Source: an uncultured Caldilineaceae bacterium
Lineage (GTDB): Bacteria; Chloroflexota; Anaerolineae; Caldilineales; Caldilineaceae
DNA length: 64,000 nt
Direction: 5' to 3'
NCBI GenBank assembly: GCA_951813625.1
Contig: CATOTS010000029.1
Span: 26,654-90,653, forward strand
How positions within the stretch are numbered: the first letter of the stretch is position 1; each line of letters starts with the position of its first letter. Of this stretch, positions 1 through 7,840 are shown one piece after another. A program made the position numbers and the translations under genes. Under the pieces are notes generated by a model. That model made no database searches. It saw nothing but the letters and a program-made list of their open reading frames with translations, and was not told where the DNA came from.

Positions 1-21
1 ACACCCGGCGGCGGGGTATCA

Positions 22-78
22 GGGGGGCGTTGCGGGGGGAGTCCCCCCGCACAAGGGAGGGCCGCAGGCCCGACCGTC
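22..78 (+). repeat. GC-rich dispersed repeat with two potential hairpins, copy A
   Basis: GGGGGGCGTTGCGGGGGGAGTCCCCCCGCACAAGGGAGGGCCGCAGGCCCGACCGTC; near-identical copies at 39362-39419 and, inverted, at 50338-50397. Confidence 0.85.
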
Positions 79-196
79 GAGAAGGAATCAGAAAGGCGAG
101 TTTTCCCACTTCGCCAGAGCATGGGGCGTGGGCCGGCCACGACTTGGTTTCAACCCGAGGCATGGGAATTTGTACTCCAATCTTGGACTGAAACCG

Positions 197-1666
197 CATC
201 GGGCGGGTGCATCCGAGATTTTTGCGAGAGGGAGGGAGTTGTAGACTAAAGGGAGGATAAACAAAGGGAAAGAGAGGGAGGTCAAGATGGGCAAGGAAAA
301 GGCGAGGGCGAAGTTTTTGGGGAAGGCGGAAGCTGTATTTGAGCGGATGTGGTCGTGGGGAGCAGAGCACACGGAGGCTACGCTGGACGAGATGGCGGCG
401 GAGTTGGTGCCGCAGCGTCAGGAGTTGATGGGGGAATTGCTGGGGGAATTAGTGCAGCAACATGGGGATGGGAGGTATGAAGAGGTGGTCTGTCTGGATT
501 GTGGGGAGAAGATGAAGTCGAGTGGACGGCGGAGGCGGAAGGTGTTACATGCCGAAGGGGAGGTGAAGATCGAGCGGGGCTATCACCGTTGTCCGGAATG
601 TGGGCGAGGGATTTTTCCCCCTGGATCGAAGGCTCCAGCTGACGCGGCGTAGTTGGACGCCGGCGACGATTGCCCAAGCGCTGCGGATGAGCGTAGAGAT
701 ACCCTCGTATGCGCGGGCTGCGGCCCAGTTTAGCGAGTTGACGCATGTTGGTCTGTCCACGAGTAGTCTGCAGGAGTTGGTCAAAGCGTATGGCGGGCAA
801 CTGGTGGAGCGCCAGGCGGAAGAAGCGCAGGCAACGATGGAGATGCCGAGTAAGGAGGGAGGGGAGGTCAGGCGTGAGATACCGGAGCCGCCGAGTGCGG
901 CCATGAACATCTCGATGGATGGGGCGATGGTCAATATACGCGGCGAAGGTTGGAAAGAGGTGAAAACGGTAGCGGTGTCGGCGATACGGCATCTGAATGA
1001 TAGGGTGACAGGCGAAGCAACCACCCTGTTAAGCGAGCATAGCTATCGGGCCGGGTTGTGGGATGCGAGCGAATTTTGTCAGCAGCAGTGGGCTGAAGCC
1101 TGTTGTCGGGGCGTGGAGAAGGCTGGCTATCTGAGCAGTGTCAACGACGGCGCAGCCTGGATCTGGAACATCGTGCGCATGTGTTATGGCAACTGTGTCG
1201 AAATCATCGACTGGTGGCACGCTGTCGAAAAGCTGTGGCTAATCGCCCAGCACCGGTTCGGCACGGAAACAGAGGAGGCGACAGCATGGGTCTCTGCGCA
1301 GAAACAACTCTTAATCGAGGGGAGCCTCCGCCAACTTGTGCGCAACATCCGCCTGCTTTACCCCAGAGGAAACACCCTGCCCGACGCTGTGCGCAACGCA
1401 ACGCACTATCTCTTCCACAATCGCAGACGTATGCGTTACCGCCTCTTCCGCGAAGCAGGCTATCCCATCGGCAGCGGAACGGTCGAGTCAGCTTGCAAAC
1501 TGGTCGTTCAACAACGTCTCAAACAGTCGGGCATGCGCTGGTCTCGACACGGCGCTCAAGCTATGCTCGCACTACGGGCTACGCTCCTTAGTCAACCCTC
1601 CCACCGTTCACTCCCACTAATCGGACTCGCCTGAAATCCAAAAATCCTGGATGCACCCCATCGGGC
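197..1666 (+). mobile_element. ISKra4-like insertion sequence (element 205-1658) flanked by 8-bp target duplication CATCGGGC
   Basis: Left IR 205-224 GGGTGCATCCGAGATTTTTG; right IR 1638-1658 (reverse complement GGGTGCATCCAGGATTTTTGG), 18/20 matching; CATCGGGC at 197-204 and 1659-1666; encloses transposase ORFs. Confidence 0.85.
287..1634 (+). CDS. ISKra4-family-like transposase in two overlapping ORFs (287-652 and 600-1634) related by a +1 shift
   Basis: ORF1 has a Zn-finger CLDCGE...CPECGRG; ORF2 has FFPLDRRL, NISMDGAMV, a WWHAVEKLW-like segment and GSGTVESACKLVVQQRLKQSGMRW; overlap sequence GGGATTTTTCCCCCTGG. Confidence 0.75.
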
Positions 1667-1673
1667 GTGGGCT

Positions 1674-1703
1674 TTGACAATAGATTTCGGTTCGTGCTAG
1701 AAT
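1674..1703 (+). promoter_or_regulatory. Putative sigma70-like promoter of nuo operon
   Basis: TTGACA (1674-1679), 18-bp spacer, TAGAAT (1698-1703), upstream of nuoA. Confidence 0.6.
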
Positions 1704-1772
1704 GAAATCGTTCGTGTAAAATTGCACGAACAGTCCCCACTCAGTTTTGGAGCGCCGCAGAGGAAAACCGGC

Positions 1773-2129
1773 ATGGCAAGCGATTACCTGCCACTGCTCA
1801 TACTGATTGTTCTGGCGGCCGGATTCGGCGTCATTGCCATCGGCCTGCCCTCGCTGCTCGGTCCGCGGGAACGAAACAAACAGAAGCTGGAGCCGTACGA
1901 GTCGGGAATTATCCCCTTCGCCGACGCGCGGCGCCGTTTTCCGGTCAAGTATTACCTCGTGGCGATGCTCTTTCTGATCTTCGATATCGAGGTAATCTTC
2001 CTCTACCCGTGGGCCGCGGTCCTCAGAGATCTTCGTGTGTTCGCTCTCGTGGCGATGATACCCTTTTTCATCGTTCTCGTGGTCGGATTCCTCTATGAAT
2101 GGAAGAAGGGCGCGCTCGATTGGGATTAG
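1773..2129 (+). CDS. nuoA: NADH-quinone oxidoreductase subunit A
   Basis: KLEPYESGIIPFADARRRFPVKYYLVAMLFLIFDIEVIFLYPWA; first gene of nuo order. Confidence 0.95.
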   Translation: MASDYLPLLILIVLAAGFGVIAIGLPSLLGPRERNKQKLEPYESGIIPFADARRRFPVKYYLVAMLFLIFDIEVIFLYPWAAVLRDLRVFALVAMIPFFIVLVVGFLYEWKKGALDWD

Positions 2130-2289
2130 CGGTCCGGGCCGTCGGGTGAAGGCTGCGGACTAACGGGCGACGCCGGCGAACGGGCATGCGGGATCCAGAG
2201 ATGGGTCCCGGCCCGAGTAGGCGTATCGACGTGACCGGCAGTTGGCGCCGCCCGCAGGTTCCGGCAAGGGCGAAACCGAAGGAATTCAA

Positions 2290-2817
2290 ATGGGCCTAGA
2301 AGAGAAAGTTCCTGAAGGCATCATGACGTCTACGCTTGACAGCGTGCTCAACTGGGGGCGCGCCAACAGCACGTGGCCGCTTCTTTTTGGGCTGGCGTGT
2401 TGCGCGATGGAGATGATTGCCACTGGGACCGCTCGCCACGACATTGCACGCTACGGCTCGGAGCTGTTTCGCGCCAGCCCGCGCCAGGCCGACCTGATGA
2501 TCGTTTCCGGCCGCGTGAGCAACAAGATGGCGCCGGTGATCAAGCGCATCTACGACCAGATGCCGGCGCCGAAATGGGTGATCGCGATGGGTATCTGCGC
2601 CAGCGCCGGCGGCCCCTTCAACAACTACGCCATCATTCAGGGCGTGGACAAGATCATTCCGGTTGACGTTTACGTGCCCGGCTGCCCGCCGCGGCCCGAG
2701 TCGCTGCTGTATGCGCTCGACAAGCTGCGCGCCAAGCAGGCGCTGGAGACGGTCGGGACGGCGCGGGCGGTAGTTGAACGGACGGCGGTTGACGAGATCA
2801 TGCCTCTGGGGGCGTAA
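2290..2817 (+). CDS. nuoB: NADH-quinone oxidoreductase subunit B
   Basis: [47 protein letters not shown]. Confidence 0.95.
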   Translation: MGLEEKVPEGIMTSTLDSVLNWGRANSTWPLLFGLACCAMEMIATGTARHDIARYGSELFRASPRQADLMIVSGRVSNKMAPVIKRIYDQMPAPKWVIAMGICASAGGPFNNYAIIQGVDKIIPVDVYVPGCPPRPESLLYALDKLRAKQALETVGTARAVVERTAVDEIMPLGA

Positions 2818-2863
2818 GAACAGCGCCGGGCACGACCGGCCCGGCGAACGCTGAGGAGGCGAG

Positions 2864-4717
2864 ATGCCTCTCGATGTTGCACCGATTCTTCGTTCATACG
2901 AGACGCAGCGCACGCTGAACCCGCCCGGCATTCCTGCGCTTGCGCCGTTGCCCACGGGCGAGACCGACGATACACGGCGTCTGTGCGAGCGGTTCGGCGA
3001 GGAGGTCGTTGCCGCCGGACTGCACAACGGCAACCAGGTCGTCCACGTCGGGCCGGCGCAGCTGAAAGCGATCGCTGCGTTTCTGCGCGATGATCCCCAA
3101 CTTCAGTATGAGACACTTATAGACGTAACGGGTTTGGACCGTTCGCGCCTGCCGCTGAACGGCGAGGGCGTCCGCTTTCAGACTGTATACCAGTTCCGTT
3201 CCTATGCGCGCAATCAGCACCTGACGCTCGTTGTCGACTGCGCGGACGGCGGGGGCGGCGACGGCGAGCAGCCGCAGGTGGACAGCCTGGCGGGCGTATA
3301 CCGGGGCGCAGAGTGGCCGGAGCGCGAGGTCTACGATCTGATGGGTATCCGCTTTGACGGCCACCCCGACCCGCGCCGGATTCTGATGCCGAAGAGCTGG
3401 CACAATCATCCGCTGCAGAAGCAGTCACCGCTGGGGGGTGAAGAGGTCCCGTTCACGTTCACGTGGGACGATCCCGAGTTTGAGACGCTCGGCACGCAGA
3501 TTCTTGCGGCTGAGAGCGCAGCGCCGGACCTGCCGCCGGGGATGAGTCGGGAGAACATGGTAATCAACATGGGGCCGCACCATCCGAGCACGCACGGGGT
3601 GCTGCGCCTGGTGGTCGAGCTGGACGGTGAGCGGGTCGTCAGCATCGATCCGGACCTGGGTTATCTTCATTCCGGCTTTGAGAAGACGGGCGAGAACAAG
3701 CGATACAAGGACTTTGTCTATTATACGGACCGCATGGACTATCTCTCGTCCATGTCGAACAATTTGGGCTACTGCCTGACGGTCGAGCAAATGCTGGGCC
3801 TGGAGATTCCGGAACGGGCGCAGGTGATCCGGGTGATCATGGCGGAGATGCAGCGGATCGCTTCCCATCTTTTCTGGCTGGCGACGCATGTGCTGGATGT
3901 TTCGGGGACGGGCATGAGCCTGTTGATGTACGCGACGCGCGAGCGGGAACGGATCCTGGACCTGTTCGAGATGGCATGCGGTGCGCGCCTGACGGTCAGC
4001 TACATTCGTATCGGCGGTGTGTGGCAGGACTTGCCGGACGCTTTTGTCGGCGAGCTGAAGGATTTCATCCGGCTGATGCCGGAGAAGATCAGCGAATATG
4101 AGTCGATGCTGACCGATGCGCCGCTGTGGCAGGAGCGCCTGACGGAGGTCGGTCATGTCAGCCGCGAGGATGCGCTTTCGATGGGGCTGACGGGACCGAT
4201 GCTGCGGGGGAGCGGGGTCGACTGGGACCTGCGGCGCGACCGGCCGTACACGGGCTATGAGGGCTATGAGTTCGAGGTGCCGACGAGCGACCGCGGCGAC
4301 TGCTATGGCCGCTATCGTGTGCGTGTGGAGGAGTTGCGGCAGAGCGTCCGCATTCTTGAGCAGGCGGTCGGAAATCTGCCGAGCGGCCTGTACAAATCGA
4401 ACAATCGGAAGGTGGCGGCGCCGCCGCGGGCTGAGCTTGACGTCAGCATGGAGGCCCTGATTCACCATTTCAAATTGATGACCGAGGGCTTCCACGTTTC
4501 GCCTGGTTACTTATATAACGGCATCGAGAGCAGTAAGGGGGAGCTCGGCTTCTTCGTGTACAGCGACGGTTCGGCCAAGCCGTACCGTCTGCACGTGCGC
4601 GGGCCCAGCTTCAACAACCTGTACGCGATCGACCATATCAGCCGGGGCGAGATGCTTTCGGACGTCGTGACCAACATCGGCTCGATTGATATTGTGCTGG
4701 GCGAAGTGGACCGGTGA
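2864..4717 (+). CDS. nuoCD: Fused NADH-quinone oxidoreductase subunits C/D
   Basis: N-terminal NuoC (EWPEREVYDLMGIRFDGHPDPRRILMP) joined in one ORF to NuoD (NMGPHHPSTHGVLRLVVELDGE...GDCYGRYRVRVEE). Confidence 0.93.
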   Translation: MPLDVAPILRSYETQRTLNPPGIPALAPLPTGETDDTRRLCERFGEEVVAAGLHNGNQVVHVGPAQLKAIAAFLRDDPQLQYETLIDVTGLDRSRLPLNGEGVRFQTVYQFRSYARNQHLTLVVDCADGGGGDGEQPQVDSLAGVYRGAEWPEREVYDLMGIRFDGHPDPRRILMPKSWHNHPLQKQSPLGGEEVPFTFTWDDPEFETLGTQILAAESAAPDLPPGMSRENMVINMGPHHPSTHGVLRLVVELDGERVVSIDPDLGYLHSGFEKTGENKRYKDFVYYTDRMDYLSSMSNNLGYCLTVEQMLGLEIPERAQVIRVIMAEMQRIASHLFWLATHVLDVSGTGMSLLMYATRERERILDLFEMACGARLTVSYIRIGGVWQDLPDAFVGELKDFIRLMPEKISEYESMLTDAPLWQERLTEVGHVSREDALSMGLTGPMLRGSGVDWDLRRDRPYTGYEGYEFEVPTSDRGDCYGRYRVRVEELRQSVRILEQAVGNLPSGLYKSNNRKVAAPPRAELDVSMEALIHHFKLMTEGFHVSPGYLYNGIESSKGELGFFVYSDGSAKPYRLHVRGPSFNNLYAIDHISRGEMLSDVVTNIGSIDIVLGEVDR

Positions 4718-4788
4718 GGGCAGGGGATAGTGGCAGGGGATAGTTCGGTGCCCTTTCTTGGTTTGAATTGTAGGGAGCTGGCGGGGAA

Positions 4789-6771
4789 TTGGGAATGATA
4801 ACGGAAGTGATGCGGCAGGAGATTGGAGAGATACTGGCGCGCTACCCGGAAGGGCGGCAGCGCTCGGGGATACTTCCGGCGCTCTATGTCATTCAGCGCG
4901 AGTTCGGTTACTGCCCGGTCGAGGCGCAGGACGAGCTGGCGGAGATTCTCGGCATCGCGCCGGCGGAGGTGGGCGCGGTGGTCGGCTTCTACAATATGCT
5001 GCACGCGGAGCCGAAGGGCGAGTACCACATCGAGGTATGCACGAACGTTCCCTGTATGCTGCGGGGCGGCAACCAGTGTTTGCACAATTTTGAGAACACG
5101 CTGGGCATTCACCACGGGGAGAAGACGGACGACGGTCAGTTCGCGCTCGACCACATGGAGTGTCTGGGCTCGTGCGGCACGGCGCCGATGGCGATCGTGA
5201 CGGACCAGAAGAGCGGCCAGATCCGTTACTTTGAGAATCTCAGCTCGGCCGAGGATGTGGGCAGGGTGATCCAGCTGCTCAAGGCGGGCGATGGCTTCGC
5301 CGAGCTGGCGCGCTGGACGCCGCAGGCCGATCCCGGTAACGAGGGCACGGCGGACACTCCCTATCGCACGGGCGGCATGGAGCCGCGCTACCTGATGGCG
5401 CGGCTCAACGAGGCGGACAGCCACAGGATCGAGACGTACGAGGCGGACGGCGGCTACGAGACGGCGCGCCGGGTGCTGAGCGAGGTCGAGCCGGCCGACA
5501 TGGTGGAGGAGATCAAGGCGAGCGGCATTCGCGGGCGCGGCGGCGCGGGCTTTCCGACCGGCATCAAGTGGGGCTTTCTGCCGCAGGGCGTCTTTCCGCG
5601 CTACCTGGTTGTCAACGCCGACGAATCGGAGCCGGGCACCTTCAAAGACCGCATCATCATGGAGTATGACCCGCACCAGCTGATCGAGGGGATCATCCTG
5701 AGTGCGCATGCGATCGAGTCGGAGAAGGCGTTCATCTATATACGCGGTGAATACTACTTTGCTTACACGCGTATGGAAGCGGCGCTGGCGGAGGCGACCG
5801 AGAAGGGCTATTTGGGCGACAACGTGTTCGGCAGCGGCAAGAAGCTGGACGTGGTGCTGCACCGCGGCGCGGGCGCGTACGAATGCGGCGAGGAGACGGC
5901 GCAGCTTTCGAGCCTGGAGGGTTATCGAGGGCAGCCGCGGCTCAAACCGCCGTTTCCGGCGGTCGAGGGTCTGTACGCCAAGCCGACGATTGTCAACAAC
6001 GTGGAGTCGATCTGCAACGTTACGCACGTGATGCGGCTGGGGGTCGAGTGGTACAAGGGGTTCGGGACCGATCGCAGCCCGGGCATGCGGATTTTCTGTT
6101 TGAGCGGGAACGTCAAGCGGCCCGGCCTGTATGAGCTGCCGCACGCGACGCCGTTGAGCGTACTGGTCAACGAGTACGGCGGCGGCCCGCAGGATGAGGG
6201 GAGCGCGATCAAGGCGATCGTGCCCGGCGGTCTGTCGATGAAGCTGCTCAAGCCGGACCAGTTCGATACGCCGCTCGATTTTGAGAGCGTGACCGAGGCC
6301 GGTTCGCTGCTCGGCTCGGCGGGCGTGATCGCGATCGACGAGCGCACCTCGATGGTGGAGATAGCGCGGCGGACGCTGGGCTTTTATCGAGAGGAGAGCT
6401 GCGGCAAGTGCACGCCCTGCCGCGAGGGCACGGCGTGGCTGGAGAAGATTCTGTTGCGGATCGAGGAGGGGCAGGGCCGGGGCAAGGACCTGGAGTTGAT
6501 GGAATATATTGCCGACAACATTGCGGGCAAGAGTTTCTGCCCGTTCGGCGAGGCGTCGGTGTGGGGATTGCAGAGCAATTTGCTCAAGTACCGGGACGAG
6601 TTCAGCGCGCAGATCGAGAGTTCGAATCCGGACGAGGTCGTGCCGGAGCTGCCGATACGGCCGGCGTACCGGCCGGACGTGCACGAGCCGAGCGGTCTGC
6701 GCGACAGCACGTTTGCGCCGTCGGGTGGGAATATCGTGCTGCATGACGATCTGATCTCGGCGGACGATTGA
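4789..6771 (+). CDS. Fused NADH-quinone oxidoreductase subunits E/F
   Basis: NuoE cysteines (CTNVPCMLRGG, ECLGSCGTAPM) followed in the same ORF by NuoF (GRGGAGFPTGIKWGF, NADESEPGTFKDR, ESCGKCTPCREGT). Confidence 0.93.
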   Translation: MGMITEVMRQEIGEILARYPEGRQRSGILPALYVIQREFGYCPVEAQDELAEILGIAPAEVGAVVGFYNMLHAEPKGEYHIEVCTNVPCMLRGGNQCLHNFENTLGIHHGEKTDDGQFALDHMECLGSCGTAPMAIVTDQKSGQIRYFENLSSAEDVGRVIQLLKAGDGFAELARWTPQADPGNEGTADTPYRTGGMEPRYLMARLNEADSHRIETYEADGGYETARRVLSEVEPADMVEEIKASGIRGRGGAGFPTGIKWGFLPQGVFPRYLVVNADESEPGTFKDRIIMEYDPHQLIEGIILSAHAIESEKAFIYIRGEYYFAYTRMEAALAEATEKGYLGDNVFGSGKKLDVVLHRGAGAYECGEETAQLSSLEGYRGQPRLKPPFPAVEGLYAKPTIVNNVESICNVTHVMRLGVEWYKGFGTDRSPGMRIFCLSGNVKRPGLYELPHATPLSVLVNEYGGGPQDEGSAIKAIVPGGLSMKLLKPDQFDTPLDFESVTEAGSLLGSAGVIAIDERTSMVEIARRTLGFYREESCGKCTPCREGTAWLEKILLRIEEGQGRGKDLELMEYIADNIAGKSFCPFGEASVWGLQSNLLKYRDEFSAQIESSNPDEVVPELPIRPAYRPDVHEPSGLRDSTFAPSGGNIVLHDDLISADD

Positions 6772-6779
6772 GGGATTGA

Positions 6780-7475
6780 ATGATGGTAACGGCTGCGCCG
6801 CCGGTTGCGGCTGAAACAGTCGAGCAGGTCAAGGCTGAGAAGCGCAAAACGGGGAATACGATTCTGCCTGTAGTGCCGGTGGAGGGTGTGCCCCTGCGGC
6901 GTTTTACGCTGGATGAGTACCATGAGCTGATTAAGATTGGTTTTTTCGACGAGGACGAACGAGTTGAGTTACTCGAAGGATTCCTGGTGTCCATGAGTCC
7001 AAACTATCCCCCGCACATTCGGACTGTCATTCGATTGCAACGAGTTTTTGCGACCTTTCTGACGCGTGACGACTTGGAAATCCGGGTACAAGGCCCGGTT
7101 TCCGTTCCTGAAATGATGACCGAGCCCGAGCCGGACCTGGTGATTTCCAGGGAGTCAGGCAGCGACTTCGAAGAGCGCCACCCCTATCCGGGCGATATTC
7201 TCCTGCTGATGGAGGTTTCGGATTCGAGCCTGGCCTACGACCGCACGCGTAAAGGGGCAATTTACGCGCAGGCGGGCATAGCGGAGTACTGGATCTGGAA
7301 TCTGGTGGACGGTCAATTGGAAGTCTACCGAGACCCCCATTCGCCATCTGCGGGCGGTGCGGTCTACCAGACGAAACTGACTTTTCACCGTGGAGAGACC
7401 GTCCAACCGCTGGCGTTTCCCGATTTCGACGTGGCGGTTGACGATGTTTTGCCGCCCGCGCCGGATGCTGCCTGA
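6780..7475 (+). CDS. Uma2 family (PD-(D/E)XK-like) protein
   Basis: FTLDEYHELIKIGFFDEDERVELLEG...EPEPDLVISRE...DILLLMEVSDSSLAYDRTRKGAIYAQAGIAEYWIWNLVD is typical of Uma2/DUF820. Confidence 0.85.
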   Translation: MMVTAAPPVAAETVEQVKAEKRKTGNTILPVVPVEGVPLRRFTLDEYHELIKIGFFDEDERVELLEGFLVSMSPNYPPHIRTVIRLQRVFATFLTRDDLEIRVQGPVSVPEMMTEPEPDLVISRESGSDFEERHPYPGDILLLMEVSDSSLAYDRTRKGAIYAQAGIAEYWIWNLVDGQLEVYRDPHSPSAGGAVYQTKLTFHRGETVQPLAFPDFDVAVDDVLPPAPDAA

Positions 7476-7512
7476 CCCCCATTACTAGCTGCTCTACCAG
7501 CGGGAAGCTAGC

Positions 7513-7800
7513 ATGGAAATCATTCTTGTCGGTCTTCTTGTAGCGTTGGTCAGCATGGTCGCCGCTGGCGTCGTGGCAAGAAATAAGGGCAGAAGCGCGT
7601 GTCTTTGGGTGGTGATAGCTTTCTTACTGGGGCCGATTCCACTCATCGTTCTCCTTGTTCTTCCGGCGAATCAGGAAGCTCTTGAAAGCCAAGCTGTGCA
7701 GGCCGGCACAATGAAGCATTGCCCCTTTTGCGATGAGATAATCCGGGCAAAGGCAATCAGATGCAGCCATTGCGGTGCGTCACTCGAATACAAAGGGTGA
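7513..7800 (+). CDS. Small membrane protein with C-terminal zinc ribbon
   Basis: N-terminal hydrophobic helices then CPFCDEIIRAKAIRCSHCGASLE. Confidence 0.7.
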   Translation: MEIILVGLLVALVSMVAAGVVARNKGRSACLWVVIAFLLGPIPLIVLLVLPANQEALESQAVQAGTMKHCPFCDEIIRAKAIRCSHCGASLEYKG

Positions 7801-7840
7801 TTCAGGGGCCGAATCAGACCCTCAAAAAGAAAATAAGGCT

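Noticed and set aside
4507-6744. Long minus-strand ORF (745 aa) opposite nuoEF
   Set aside because: Arg/His/Leu-rich shadow ORF typical of GC-rich genomes; + strand encodes clear NuoE/NuoF motifs. Same reasoning for minus ORFs at 8180-9805, 12751-14130, 15776-17227, 34381-35823, 39405-41408, 43458-45035 and 47104-49353.
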